DNA of 64,000 nucleotides from CAWFKS01 sp963816435 (GCA_963816435.1 CAWFKS010000012.1:248001-312000), one strand, 5' to 3'; numbered from the stretch's first letter, positions 1-9,613 are shown. The notes: generated by a model not told the origin, from the letters alone. Made by a program: numbers and translations.

Positions 1-6
1 GCGCGC

Positions 7-1395
7 TCAAAGCCGGCTCGCGATCTGCCGGAGCCGGGCGCGGTAACGCGCCGCGATCGCCTCGCGGGCGACGTGCCGCCCCTGGCGAACGACGTGCCGG
101 CCGGCCGACCAGAGTTCGCCGACCGCCCCGTCGCGCGAGGCAAAAACCCAGGCGTCGAGATGGCCGTCGCCGCCCCGCGCCGAGTTCAGCCGTGCCGGAT
201 CGAGGGCGACAAGGTCGGCCCATTTGCCCGGCGCGATGGCGCCGCTGTCACGCCCCAGCGCCTGTGCGCCGCCGGAGAGCGCGGCGTCATGGAGGAAGCG
301 CCCGGCCGAGCCCTGCGGCTTCGCCAGGGCCACCCGCACGCGGTCGCGCAGGCGCTGCGAGTATTCGAGCTGTCGCAGCTCTCCCGCCGCGTCGATCAGC
401 ACGTTGGAATCGGTCCCGACGCCGAACCTCCCGCCGGCGGCCATGAAATCCGTCGCCGCAAAAATGCCGTCGCCCAGATTGGCCTCGGTGATCGGGCAAA
501 GTCCTGCCACCGCACCGCTTGCCGCCAGCCGTTCCGTTTCCTCGCTCGTCATGTGGGTGCAATGAATGAGGCACCAGCGCGCGTCCACCTCGAAATTGTC
601 GAGCAGCCACTCGACCGGCCGCGCGCCCCGCACCGCCAGCATCTCGTCGACCTCCGCCGTCTGCTCGGCGATGTGCATGTGGAGCGGCAGGCCGGGGCGC
701 ATCGTGGCGAGCATCGCCAGGTCGTCAGGCCCGACGGCGCGCAGCGAATGCGGCGCGATGCCCAGACTCGTATCGCCGGGGAGGGCGCCGACGATCTTCT
801 CCGCCTTCCGGACCAGCAGATCGAAGGACTCCGGATCGTTGGCGAAACGAAGCTGCCCGCCATTGAGCGGCCGTCCGTCGACTCCACCCTGCCGGTAGTA
901 GACCGGCAGCAGGGTGAGGCCGAGGCCGGTTTCGGCCGCAGCCGCTGCAATCCTGGAAGACAGTTCGGCGGGGTCGTCATAGCTGCCGCCGCCCGGTCGA
1001 TTGTGCAGATAGTGGAATTCCGCCACCGCGCCGAAGCCCGCTTCCGCCATCTCCATGAAGGCGAAGGCGGCGATCGCCTCGACATCCTCCGGCGTCAGCA
1101 CGTCGAGGAAGCGGTACATGGTCTCGCGCCAGCTCCAGAAACTGTCGCGCCCGGCGGGGCTGCGCGTTTCCGCCAGCCCGGCCATGCCGCGCTGGAACGT
1201 GTGGCTGTGGAGGTTGGAGAGGGCGGGGACCAGCACCGGCACGCGAAAGTCGCCCGGTTCAGCTGTTTCGCCTTCCGCGACCGCAGCGATGCGGCCGTCC
1301 CCGTCGATCGCGATGCGCACGTCCGCAGCCCAGCCGTCCGGAAGCAGCGCCTCCCCGGCAAAAATCGCCTGTTCCTGACCCGTGTCGATTGACAT
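7..1395 (-). CDS. hutF: Formimidoylglutamate deiminase HutF
   Basis: Hydrolyses N-formimidoyl-L-glutamate to N-formyl-L-glutamate and ammonia, the fourth step of the five-step histidine pathway, in the cytosol. The protein (about 462 aa) is an amidohydrolase-fold enzyme: the metal-binding HSHTFQRG motif lies near residue 63, followed by a central PHSLRAV, then HMHIAEQ and GTDSNV further on. I chose the internal ATG giving MSIDTGQEQ because the longer reading would run through the operator and into the start region of hutI. It is transcribed away from hutI across a 70-bp divergent promoter. Its partner HutG (4220-5029) consumes the product, so this organism uses the formylglutamate route and not the one-step formiminoglutamase. 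A hutC repressor is not in the window and may lie beyond the left edge. Confidence 0.95.
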   Translation of the reverse strand: MSIDTGQEQAIFAGEALLPDGWAADVRIAIDGDGRIAAVAEGETAEPGDFRVPVLVPALSNLHSHTFQRGMAGLAETRSPAGRDSFWSWRETMYRFLDVLTPEDVEAIAAFAFMEMAEAGFGAVAEFHYLHNRPGGGSYDDPAELSSRIAAAAAETGLGLTLLPVYYRQGGVDGRPLNGGQLRFANDPESFDLLVRKAEKIVGALPGDTSLGIAPHSLRAVGPDDLAMLATMRPGLPLHMHIAEQTAEVDEMLAVRGARPVEWLLDNFEVDARWCLIHCTHMTSEETERLAASGAVAGLCPITEANLGDGIFAATDFMAAGGRFGVGTDSNVLIDAAGELRQLEYSQRLRDRVRVALAKPQGSAGRFLHDAALSGGAQALGRDSGAIAPGKWADLVALDPARLNSARGGDGHLDAWVFASRDGAVGELWSAGRHVVRQGRHVAREAIAARYRARLRQIASRL

Positions 1396-1412
1396 CGCCC
1401 GATTGACGTATT

Positions 1413-1422
1413 TGTCTATACA
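1413..1422. promoter_or_regulatory. HutC-like operator between hutF and hutI
   Basis: TGTCTATACA is a near-perfect inverted repeat (TGT-N4-ACA with a TA-rich centre) lying in the 70-bp gap between the divergent starts of hutF and hutI. HutC, the GntR-family hut repressor, is known to bind TGTATATACA-like palindromes at hut promoters. A TTGACG box precedes it at 1403 and could be a -35 element. The position and sequence are seen; assignment to HutC is inference. Confidence 0.6.
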
Positions 1423-1465
1423 TAATAGCGTTAAATCGCGTTTATTAATCGCCGGGGCCGAAGCG

Positions 1466-2677
1466 ATGTCAAGGACCGTGCTGACCGACATGCGGCTTGC
1501 CACCATGGCCGACGGCAGCCCTTACGGCCTGCTGGAGCAGCATGCGCTGGGCATCGAGAACGGCCGCGTCGCGTTCGTGGCGTCCGCAGCCGACCTGCCG
1601 TCCGGCTGGCGCGACGTGCCGGTGGAAAAGCTCGAGGGTCGTCTCGTCACGCCGGCGCTGATCGACTGCCACACCCATCTCGTCCACGGCGGCAACCGGG
1701 CGCGCGAGTTCGAGATGCGGCTGAAGGGCGCCTCCTACGAGGAGATCGCGCGGGCCGGCGGTGGCATCGTCTCGACGGTGGCGGCCACTCGGACATTTTC
1801 GGAGGACGCGCTCGTCGCGGCCGCCCTGCCGCGTCTTGACGCAATGCTGGCCGAGGGCGTGGCGACGGTCGAGATCAAGTCCGGCTACGGGCTGACCGTG
1901 GAGGACGAACTGAAGATGCTGCGCGCCGCGCGGCGCCTTGGCGAGTTGCGGCAGGTGCGGGTGCGCACCTCCTATCTCGCCGCGCACGCCGTGCCGCCGG
2001 AATATCGCGGCCGCTCCGGCGCCTATCTCGACGAGGTCGTGCTGCCCGGCATGGAGGCGGCGCACGCGGAAGGTCTGGTCGACGCCGTCGACGGGTTCTG
2101 CGAGGGGATCGCCTTTTCGCGCGACGAGATCGCCCGCGTCTTCGAGCACGCCAAGGGGCTCGGCCTGCCGGTGAAGCTCCATGCCGAGCAACTCTCCGAT
2201 CTTGGCGGGGCAAGCCTCGCCGCCGGCTTCGGTGCGCTGTCGGCCGATCATCTCGAACATCTCGACCAGACCGGCGTCGAGGCGATGGCCGCCGCGGGCA
2301 CCGTCGCCGTGCTCTTGCCCGGCGCCTTCTACTTCCTGCGCGAGACGAAGAAGCCGCCGGTCGAGGCGCTGCGTGCCGCCGGCGTTCCGATCGCGATTGC
2401 CACCGACTGCAACCCCGGCTCCTCGCCGCTCGCCTCGCCGCTTCTTGCCGCCAACATGGCCTGCACGCTGTTCGGCCTGACCCCGGAGGAGGCGCTGGCC
2501 GGGCTTACCCGCAACGCCGCCGCCGCACTCGGGCTTGCCGGCCGCGTCGGCACAATCGCGCCGGGCATGCTGGCCGAACTCGCGGTGTGGGACGTCGAGC
2601 ATCCTGCCGAGCTCGCCTACCGCATCGGCTTCAATCCGCTCCACAGGCGCATCGTGGCGGAGCGTTCGCCGCAATGA
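1466..2677 (+). CDS. hutI: Imidazolonepropionase HutI
   Basis: Opens the ring of 4-imidazolone-5-propionate to give N-formimidoyl-L-glutamate, third step of histidine breakdown. At 403 aa it has the usual length. Visible motifs are DCHTHLVHGG (metal site, about residue 70), EIKSGYGL, KLHAEQLS, SADHLEH and ATDCNPGSSP, which are hallmarks of the family. The start at MSRTVLTDMRL was preferred over an upstream ATG at 1382 because the extension overlaps hutF and the operator and is not protein-like. Its TGA overlaps the ATG of hutH (ATGA), so hutI-hutH-hutG are translationally coupled. Confidence 0.96.
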   Translation: MSRTVLTDMRLATMADGSPYGLLEQHALGIENGRVAFVASAADLPSGWRDVPVEKLEGRLVTPALIDCHTHLVHGGNRAREFEMRLKGASYEEIARAGGGIVSTVAATRTFSEDALVAAALPRLDAMLAEGVATVEIKSGYGLTVEDELKMLRAARRLGELRQVRVRTSYLAAHAVPPEYRGRSGAYLDEVVLPGMEAAHAEGLVDAVDGFCEGIAFSRDEIARVFEHAKGLGLPVKLHAEQLSDLGGASLAAGFGALSADHLEHLDQTGVEAMAAAGTVAVLLPGAFYFLRETKKPPVEALRAAGVPIAIATDCNPGSSPLASPLLAANMACTLFGLTPEEALAGLTRNAAAALGLAGRVGTIAPGMLAELAVWDVEHPAELAYRIGFNPLHRRIVAERSPQ

Positions 2678-4223
2678 GCCTCACGCTGACGCCCGGCGCC
2701 GTGCCGCTTGCCGTTCTCGAGAAGATCTATCGCGCCGGCGAGACGGTGGCGCTCGATCCCGCCTGCCGCGACCGCATGGAACGCGCTGCCGCCCGGATCG
2801 ACGAGATCGCGGCCGGGCGCGAGGCCGTCTACGGCATCAATACCGGCTTCGGAAAGCTCGCCTCGGTGCGCATTCCGCCGACCGACGTCGCCACGCTGCA
2901 GCGCAACTTGATCCTGTCGCATTGCTGCGGCGTCGGCGCGCCGCTCGGTGCGGACATCGTGCGGCTGGTGATGGCGCTGAAGCTCGTCTCGCTCGGCCGC
3001 GGGGCGTCGGGCGTGCGCATGCAGACCGTCGAACTCCTGCAGGACATGCTGGCGCGCGGCGTCCTTCCCGTCATTCCCGAAAAAGGGCTCCGTCGGCGCC
3101 TCCGGCGACCTCGCGCCGCTCGCCCACATGGCCGCCGCGATGATCGGCGAGGGCGAGGCGTTCCTTCGACGGCGAGCGCATGCCGGCCGCCGCCGCGCTC
3201 GAACGGGCCGGGCTGGAGCCCGTCGTGCTCGCCGCCAAGGAGGGCCTGGCGCTGATCAACGGCACGCAGGTCTCGACCGCGCTGGCGCTGGCCGGCCTGT
3301 TCCGCGCGCACCGGGCCGCGCGTGCCGCGCTGATCACCGGGGCGCTGTCGACCGATGCGGCGATGGGCTCCTCGGCGCCGTTCCACGCCGAAATCCACGC
3401 GCTCAGGGGCCATGCCGGCCAGATCGACACCGCCGCGGCCCTGTGGGCGCTGCTCGACGGCTCGGAAATCCGCGAAAGCCATCGCGAGGGCGACGAGCGC
3501 GTGCAGGATCCCTACTGCATCCGCTGCCAGCCGCAGGTCGACGGTGCCGCGCTCGACGTTCTCCGCCATGCCGCGAAAACGCTGGTCACGGAAGCGAACG
3601 CCGTCACCGACAATCCGCTGGTGCTGTCCGACGGCTCGGTGGTCTCCGGCGGCAATTTCCACGCCGAGCCGGTCGCCTTCGCCGCCGACCAGATCGCGCT
3701 GGCCGTCTGCGAGATCGGCGCCATCGCCCAGCGCCGCATCGCGCTGCTTGTCGATCCGGCGCTGTCGTTCGGGCTGCCGGCGTTCCTCGCGAAGAAGCCC
3801 GGACTCAATTCCGGCCTGATGATCGCCGAGGTCACCTCTGCCGCATTGATGAGCGAAAACAGGCAGATGGCGCACCCGGCCTCGGTCGATTCCACGCCGA
3901 CCTCGGCCAATCAGGAGGACCACGTCTCGATGGCCTGCCACGGTGCGCGGCGGCTGCTCCAGATGACCGAAAACCTGTTCGGCATCATAGGGATAGAGGC
4001 CGTCACCGCGGCGCAGGGGATCGACTTTCGCGCGCCGCTGAAGACCAGCGCCGAACTCTGCAGCGCCCATGCCGCGATCCGCGCCGTCGTGCCGGATCTC
4101 GACGCCGACCGCTTCATGGCGCCGGACCTCGAGGCCGCGATCGAACTGGTGCGTTCGGGCCGCCTGAACCGCAGCGTCGCCGACGGCATCCTGCCGACGC
4201 TGGAGGAAGAGAGGCGGCCATGA
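2674..4223 (+). CDS. hutH: Histidine ammonia-lyase HutH (two frame changes)
   Basis: Converts L-histidine to urocanate and ammonia, first step of the pathway, using a self-made MIO cofactor. The reading frame changes twice. The first is near 3080-3087 (an A/G run with one extra base) and the second near 3161-3166 (ttcctt for ttctt). Removing one base at each restores a continuous family sequence of about 515 aa. The short middle piece holds the MIO triad Ala-Ser-Gly at 3098-3106, in the GSVGASGDLAPL context. YGINTGFGKL lies upstream, and the QEDHVSM segment lies downstream. Because all neighbours in the operon are intact and both changes are single-base insertions, I read this as sequence error rather than a dead gene. 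It starts within the hutI stop and ends overlapping hutG. Confidence 0.9.
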
Positions 4224-5029
4224 CCCCCGTCGAAGTCCGACCGGGATCGTCGCCCGTCATCCTCGCCTTCCCGCACACCGGGACCGAGGTGCCGGCCGAA
4301 ATCCGGAGCAATTTCAACGAGGAAGGTCGCCGGCTGCGCGACACCGACTGGCACGTCCACACGCTCTATGACGGCCTGCTGCCGGACGCCACGACGGTGC
4401 GCGCCACGTTCCACCGCTACGTCATCGACGCCAACCGCGACCCGAGCGGCAGGAGCCTCTATCCCGGCCAGAACACGACCGGGCTGGTGCCGCTGACCGA
4501 TTTCGACGACACCCCGATCTGGAAAGACGGCAGCGAGCCGGGCGAAGCCGAAATCGCCAGGCGGATCAAGGCGTTCCACGCGCCATACCATGCCGCGCTG
4601 GCCGCCGAGATCGCACGCGTCAAGGCGCTGCATGGCGTCGCCATCCTCTACGACTGCCACTCGATCCGCTCGGTCTGCCCGTTCCTGTTCGAGGGAACGC
4701 TGCCCGACTTCAACATCGGCACCGACAACGGACGCACCTGTGCGCCGGAGATCGAAAGGGTCGTTTCGGAAGCGTGCCGGAAGGCGGACGGCTACACGTC
4801 GGTTCTCAACGGGCGTTTCCGCGGCGGCTGGACGACGAGGCGCTACGGCGACCCGGTGGGCGGTGTTCACGCCGTTCAGATGGAGCTGGCGCAGGCCACG
4901 CACCTGGCGACGGAAGCACCCCCCTTCGCCTATGACGGGGATAGAGCGAAGCGCCTGAGGCGCGTTCTACGAACAATACTGGAGGAAATTCAGTCGCTTG
5001 CGCCGAAACTGGCGGGCGCGGCAGGCTGA
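4220..5029 (+). CDS. hutG: N-formylglutamate deformylase HutG
   Basis: Hydrolyses N-formyl-L-glutamate to glutamate and formate, the last step of the five-step histidine route. The 269-aa protein shows the family signatures FPHTGTEVP near the N-terminus, DTDWHVHTLYDG, DANRDPSG and the metal-binding LYDCHSIRS segment. Its ATG overlaps the hutH stop (ATGA), indicating translational coupling. The next gene, hutU, follows after 92 bp. It is the N-formylglutamate amidohydrolase family, not the arginase-like formiminoglutamase that sometimes carries the same symbol, in agreement with hutF being present. Confidence 0.94.
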   Translation: MTPVEVRPGSSPVILAFPHTGTEVPAEIRSNFNEEGRRLRDTDWHVHTLYDGLLPDATTVRATFHRYVIDANRDPSGRSLYPGQNTTGLVPLTDFDDTPIWKDGSEPGEAEIARRIKAFHAPYHAALAAEIARVKALHGVAILYDCHSIRSVCPFLFEGTLPDFNIGTDNGRTCAPEIERVVSEACRKADGYTSVLNGRFRGGWTTRRYGDPVGGVHAVQMELAQATHLATEAPPFAYDGDRAKRLRRVLRTILEEIQSLAPKLAGAAG

Positions 5030-5121
5030 ATTTGTCAACAACGTCCTCCGGCGGTCAAAATCTCGGCGACCGGTGGTCGTGCCGGAGCCGTCGGCGGTGA
5101 TCTGGAAGGAGCGAGGCGAAC

Positions 5122-6795
5122 ATGGTCGATCCGCGTCACAACATCCGCGAGGTGAGGGCGCCGCGCGGCGCCGAAATCTCGGCCCGAAGCTGGCTGACCG
5201 AAGCGCCGCTGAGGATGCTGATGAACAATCTCGACCCGGACGTCGCCGAGAACCCGAACGAGCTCGTCGTCTATGGCGGCATCGGGCGGGCGGCGCGCAC
5301 CTGGGACGATTTCGACCGCATCGTCGCGACGCTGAAGACATTGGAAGCCGACGAAACATTGCTGGTGCAGTCCGGCAAGCCGGTCGGCGTGTTCAGGACG
5401 CATGAAGACGCGCCGCGGGTGCTGATCGCCAACTCCAACCTCGTGCCGCACTGGGCCGACTGGAAGCATTTCAACGAGCTCGATCGCAAGGGGCTGATGA
5501 TGTACGGCCAGATGACGGCCGGCTCGTGGATCTATATCGGCACGCAGGGCATCGTGCAGGGCACCTACGAGACCTTCGCCGAGGCCGGCCGCCAGCACTA
5601 TGGCGGCGAGCTGAAGGGCAGGTGGGTGCTGACCGCAGGGCTCGGCGGCATGGGCGGCGCGCAGCCGCTGGCCGCGGTGATGGCCGGCGCCTGCTGCCTG
5701 GCCATCGAATGCGATCCCGACCGCATCGATTTCCGCCTCAGGACCCGCTATCTCGACGAGAAGACGGACTCGATCGACGAGGCGCTGGCGATCATCGACC
5801 GCTGGACGAAAGCCGGCGAGGCGAAGTCGGTCGGCCTGCTCGGCAACGCCGCCGAGATCGTGCCGGAACTTTTCCGGCGTGGGGTGCGGCCCGACATCGT
5901 CACCGATCAGACGTCGGCCCACGATCCGCTCAACGGCTATCTGCCGAAGGGCTGGACGCTGGCCGAATGGCGCGACAAGCGCGGCAGCGATCCCGAGGCG
6001 GTCGAGAAGGCCGCGCGCGCCTCGATGCGCGAGCATGTCGAGGCGATGGTCGCCTTCTGGAAGGCAGGCGTGCCGACGCTCGACTACGGCAACAACATCC
6101 GCCAGGTGGCCAAGGACGAGGGTTTCGCCGACGCCTTCGCCTTTCCGGGCTTCGTGCCCGCCTATGTGCGCCCGCTGTTCTGCCGCGGGATCGGCCCGTT
6201 TCGCTGGGCGGCCCTTTCCGGCGATCCGGAGGACATCTACCGCACCGACGCGAAGGTGAAGGAGATCCTGCCCGACAACGAGCACCTGCACCGCTGGCTC
6301 GACATGGCGCGCGAGCGTATCGCCTTCCAGGGCCTGCCGGCGCGCATCTGCTGGGTCGGGCTCGGCGACCGCCACCGGCTGGGCCTCGCCTTCAACGAGA
6401 TGGTGGCCAAGGGCGAGCTGAAGGCGCCGGTCGTCATCGGCCGCGACCATCTGGATTCGGGCTCCGTCGCCTCGCCCAACCGCGAGACCGAGGCGATGAA
6501 GGACGGATCGGACGCGGTTTCCGACTGGCCGCTGCTCAACGCCCTGCTGAACTGCGCCTCGGGCGCCACCTGGGTGTCGCTGCATCACGGCGGCGGGGTC
6601 GGCATGGGCTTTTCGCAGCACGCCGGCATGGTGATCTGCGCCGACGGCACGGATGACGCGGCGCGCCGCATCGAGCGGGTGCTGTGGAACGATCCGGCAA
6701 GCGGCGTCATGCGCCACGCCGATGCCGGCTACGACATCGCGCTCGAGTGCGCGCGCGAAAAGGGCCTGCGGCTTCCCGCGATCCTCGGGAACTGA
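5122..6795 (+). CDS. hutU: Urocanate hydratase HutU
   Basis: Adds water to urocanate to form 4-imidazolone-5-propionate, second step of the histidine pathway, with tightly bound NAD+ as electrophile. The 557-aa length is typical. Visible features are the glycine-rich GLGGMGGAQPLA motif for NAD binding, the DQTSAHDPLNGY segment, WTLAEWR, and the conserved HHGGGVGMGFSQHAG near the C-terminus. The start is the ATG preceded by an AGGAGCGAGGCGAAC ribosome site. It is last in the hutIHGU operon and 92 bp after hutG. Confidence 0.97.
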   Translation: MVDPRHNIREVRAPRGAEISARSWLTEAPLRMLMNNLDPDVAENPNELVVYGGIGRAARTWDDFDRIVATLKTLEADETLLVQSGKPVGVFRTHEDAPRVLIANSNLVPHWADWKHFNELDRKGLMMYGQMTAGSWIYIGTQGIVQGTYETFAEAGRQHYGGELKGRWVLTAGLGGMGGAQPLAAVMAGACCLAIECDPDRIDFRLRTRYLDEKTDSIDEALAIIDRWTKAGEAKSVGLLGNAAEIVPELFRRGVRPDIVTDQTSAHDPLNGYLPKGWTLAEWRDKRGSDPEAVEKAARASMREHVEAMVAFWKAGVPTLDYGNNIRQVAKDEGFADAFAFPGFVPAYVRPLFCRGIGPFRWAALSGDPEDIYRTDAKVKEILPDNEHLHRWLDMARERIAFQGLPARICWVGLGDRHRLGLAFNEMVAKGELKAPVVIGRDHLDSGSVASPNRETEAMKDGSDAVSDWPLLNALLNCASGATWVSLHHGGGVGMGFSQHAGMVICADGTDDAARRIERVLWNDPASGVMRHADAGYDIALECAREKGLRLPAILGN

Positions 6796-6804
6796 GCTTC
6801 CCGG

Positions 6805-7839
6805 TCAGTCCTCGTCCGCACTTACCGAACTGACGGCGTCGACGGCGATCGTCGCCTGACCCTGCATGCAGAACGACACTTCGGGCATGGTGCCGGTCAC
6901 CCGCACCCGCGCGCCCTTATCGATAGCCGGTGCGCCGGTCAGCGAGAAAACGCGACCGTCGTCGGTCTTCAGCACCGGGCATTCCACGCCGGTGGAATAG
7001 ATACCCTCGACGGTGACTGTGCCGTCGGCCGGTTCGCCCGTCGGTGCGTCGGGGTCACGGCGCTTGACGATGCCGACCGTTCGGCTCGCCGAGACCTCAC
7101 CTTCCGCGGCGGCGACAAACACCAGGTGGTCGCCCGGCTTCGCCCAGTCGGGAATGTCCACATTCCGTTCGAAGCGGCCAGCATCGTCAGCGGTGGCGCT
7201 GGCGATCTGCTGCCATTCCGCCTCGGGCGGGCCGGCGCCGATCGTCACCTTCGCGCCGGCCGCATAGCCTGCGCCGCGCACGCTGACCGGCGTGCCGGGT
7301 GCTCCAGACAGCGGCTGCACCTCGAGCGTCTTGTCGCGGGCCTCGCCCGACGGCCGCGGGGGTTCGTCGCGGGGGGCGCTGCCGGGCAACTGCAACACCG
7401 TGCCGACGCCCATGTCGGACGGATCGACGTCCGGATTGGCGTCGAGCAACGCCTCGACGCTCGTATCGTGCGACTGGGCGATCGAATAGAGTGTGTCGCC
7501 GGGCTGGACCCGAACCTGCCCGGCACCGATCTCCGCTGGCGCGGGCGATGCGTCGTTCGCGCCGCGGGCGCGGTCGCCGCCGGGAATGGTCAGGCGGTCG
7601 CCGGCCGCGATGCGGTCGATGTCGCCGATCTGGGGATTTGCGGCCCGCAGCTGCTCGCGCGGTATGCGGCACTGCTGGACGATCGTTGCCGCCGTGTCGC
7701 CCGGCTTCACCACATAAGGTGAGGCGCACGGGCTCGATGCCCCGGCAGCGCCGCTTGAAAAAGCGAGCACGGCCCCGGCTGCTCCGAGAAGGGCCAGACG
7801 GGCGCCTGTGCTGCGAACCCTCGGGAACCCGATGTTCAT
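6805..7839 (-). CDS. Secreted/periplasmic LysM-repeat protein
   Basis: Unnamed envelope protein of 344 aa with an N-terminal hydrophobic signal segment (about residues 12-35). Two LysM peptidoglycan-binding repeats follow, one beginning YVVKPGDTAATI and one beginning VRVQPGDTLYSI. Then come an Ig-like region with GTPVSVRGAGYAAGAKVTI and a C-terminal domain starting VTVEGIYSTGVECPVL that resembles DUF5818 proteins. It probably sits on or near peptidoglycan. I chose MNIGFPRVRS over an ATG 12 codons upstream because it gives a clean signal peptide. The promoter (7874-7898) has the EcfG general-stress consensus, so expression under stress is expected. It is convergent with hutU, 9 bp apart, and lies downstream of the HWE kinase gene. 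No enzyme motif was seen. Confidence 0.8.
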   Translation of the reverse strand: MNIGFPRVRSTGARLALLGAAGAVLAFSSGAAGASSPCASPYVVKPGDTAATIVQQCRIPREQLRAANPQIGDIDRIAAGDRLTIPGGDRARGANDASPAPAEIGAGQVRVQPGDTLYSIAQSHDTSVEALLDANPDVDPSDMGVGTVLQLPGSAPRDEPPRPSGEARDKTLEVQPLSGAPGTPVSVRGAGYAAGAKVTIGAGPPEAEWQQIASATADDAGRFERNVDIPDWAKPGDHLVFVAAAEGEVSASRTVGIVKRRDPDAPTGEPADGTVTVEGIYSTGVECPVLKTDDGRVFSLTGAPAIDKGARVRVTGTMPEVSFCMQGQATIAVDAVSSVSADED

Positions 7840-7873
7840 TGTCGTCTCCGTCGTCCGGGTCGTGTCTCGGTCC

Positions 7874-7898
7874 AACGGAAATCCTTGCGGTCTGTTCC
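7874..7898 (-). promoter_or_regulatory. EcfG-type general stress promoter
   Basis: On the minus strand GGAAC (7898-7894) is followed after exactly 16 bases by CGTT (7877-7874), which matches the alphaproteobacterial EcfG sigma factor consensus GGAAC-N16/17-CGTT. It is correctly oriented and placed 35 bp upstream of the ATG of the LysM gene (7839). Sequence and spacing are seen directly; use by EcfG is inference from the known consensus. Confidence 0.7.
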
Positions 7899-7930
7899 GG
7901 CAGGTTCGGGACGAGATGCCCTGGACGGCT

Positions 7931-9613
7931 CTATTCGCGCGCGGGCTTCCCGGGTTTCCAGATCACCGCATCGAGCGGCACCCGCGCGGTCCATCGAAGC
8001 CCCTCGGGCGCATGGTCGAGCTCCACCTGGCCGCGCAGCGCGGCCTCGACCTGTGCCTTGATGACCATCGAGCCGAAGCCCTTGCGCTCGCTCGGGGTCA
8101 CCGGCGGCCCGCCCTGCTCGATCCACCGCATCACCAGCAGCGTTTCTCCCGCTGGGTCGGGCTCTTGCTCCCACTCGAAGGAGATACGTCCGCGGGATGC
8201 CGACAGCGCTCCGTATTTCACCGCGTTGGTGGCGAGCTCGTGGATCGCCATTCCGAGGTTCTGTACCGCTTCGGGCTTGAGCTGCAGGTCGGCTCCGGAA
8301 AGCTCCAGCCGCGACTCGCTGTCGAGGAAGGTCGACATCTGGCTCTTGACGAGCTGCGTCATCCACACGCCGCCCCAGTTCTCGGCCGTCATCAGGTCGA
8401 TGGAGCGGGCGAGACCCTGCAGGCGCTCGCCGACGTTCTTCTGGAATTCCTCCAGGTTGTCGCTGCGCCGCGCCGTCTGGCGCATCATCGCCTGGATGAC
8501 GCTCAGAAGATTCTTGGTGCGATGCGCCAGTTCGTGCAGCACGAAGCGCAGCCGGTCTTCGGCCTGGCTGCGGTCGAAGGACGCCTCCGACATGACCATG
8601 GCGACGCTGTCGAGCTCGGTGATGCGCGTTTCGACCGGCGCGACGATCTCGCCGCGACCGAGCCCCTGCGCCATTTCGGCAATGCCGATGACGGAATTGC
8701 GCAATTGCCGCGCCACCAGAAGAGCCGCGCCGATCGCCACGCCGACAAGTGCGATGCCGCCGAGCAGCAGCCGGCGCCATGCCGAGGCGATGGTCGACTG
8801 GGCGCTTCCGGCCGGCCCCCACACCAGCGCTGTCCACGACCAGCCCGGCACCCGCGCATAGCCGGCTATGTCGCCGGGGCCGCCGACCCCGCTCTCGACG
8901 ATACCTTCCATTCCGCGGATGCCATCGGCGAGCGCCTGCGGAACGGGGTCGCCCGGGCTGCTGCCGTCGGTCGATGCGATGAAGTGGTGGGAGGAATCGA
9001 TGAGGGCCGCATGCCACCCCGCAGGCAGCCCACTGGTGTCGAGCACGCGCGCCAGCACCTCGACGTTCTGGGTCAGGATCAGCGCGTCGCCAAGCGGCCG
9101 GTCGGACTCTTGCGGCAGCGGCAGCGTGACGTTGAACACCCAGCGCTGGCTGGTCTGCCCGTAGAACGCGTCGGAAACCTTGACCTGCCTTCCTTCCAGT
9201 GCCGAACGGAGCGCGGCGGGCGCCGATGTCCGGCCGAGCTGCGTGCCGTAGGGAACGCGCGTATTGAGCAGTTGGCGTCCGTCCTTGTCGACCAGAAGCA
9301 GGTAGTAGGAGCCCGAGCGCAGTGCCGCCTCGGTCCGGTCCTGATAGGCGCGCAAATCGCCCTGGGCGAGCTCGGGATAGTCGGCCAGCAGTCGCAGCGT
9401 CACCGACATGTCGTGAAGCTGGCGTTCGACGGTACCGGCCAGCGACTGCGCGTCGCGTACGGTGCGGCGCATCAGCTCGGATCGCTCGCCCTCCTCGAGC
9501 TGGTTGAGCAGCACGACCACGAACACGAGAATGGGCGCGGCGACGGCCACGACCATAGCTGTCAAATAGGCCCCTATCGGCGCCTTGGGCGTCCTGCGCA
9601 AAAGCCTTGCCAC
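7931..9613 (-). CDS. Membrane HWE-family sensor histidine kinase
   Basis: A 560-aa membrane sensor kinase. A transmembrane segment (about 14-38) is followed by a periplasmic sensing region resembling a double-Cache fold (about 40-270), a second transmembrane helix (about 281-303), a HAMP-like linker, and a kinase core. The phosphorylation box is HELAHRTKN with the phosphoacceptor His at about residue 364. The ATPase has the N box HELATNAVKYGAL and the WEQ element that names the HWE family. These kinases in alphaproteobacteria often act on PhyR in the general stress response. No response regulator is encoded beside it. The neighbouring LysM gene carrying an EcfG-type promoter fits that link, but partner and ligand are not determinable here. 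Confidence 0.88.
   Translation of the reverse strand: MARLLRRTPKAPIGAYLTAMVVAVAAPILVFVVVLLNQLEEGERSELMRRTVRDAQSLAGTVERQLHDMSVTLRLLADYPELAQGDLRAYQDRTEAALRSGSYYLLLVDKDGRQLLNTRVPYGTQLGRTSAPAALRSALEGRQVKVSDAFYGQTSQRWVFNVTLPLPQESDRPLGDALILTQNVEVLARVLDTSGLPAGWHAALIDSSHHFIASTDGSSPGDPVPQALADGIRGMEGIVESGVGGPGDIAGYARVPGWSWTALVWGPAGSAQSTIASAWRRLLLGGIALVGVAIGAALLVARQLRNSVIGIAEMAQGLGRGEIVAPVETRITELDSVAMVMSEASFDRSQAEDRLRFVLHELAHRTKNLLSVIQAMMRQTARRSDNLEEFQKNVGERLQGLARSIDLMTAENWGGVWMTQLVKSQMSTFLDSESRLELSGADLQLKPEAVQNLGMAIHELATNAVKYGALSASRGRISFEWEQEPDPAGETLLVMRWIEQGGPPVTPSERKGFGSMVIKAQVEAALRGQVELDHAPEGLRWTARVPLDAVIWKPGKPARE

Noticed and set aside
73..1392. Long plus-strand frame opposite hutF
   Set aside because: hutF carries full amidohydrolase motifs on the other strand; this frame has none.
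2674..4223. Programmed frameshifting as the cause of the broken hutH frame
   Set aside because: No slippery heptamer with downstream structure; both changes are single-base insertions like those in many unrelated genes nearby.
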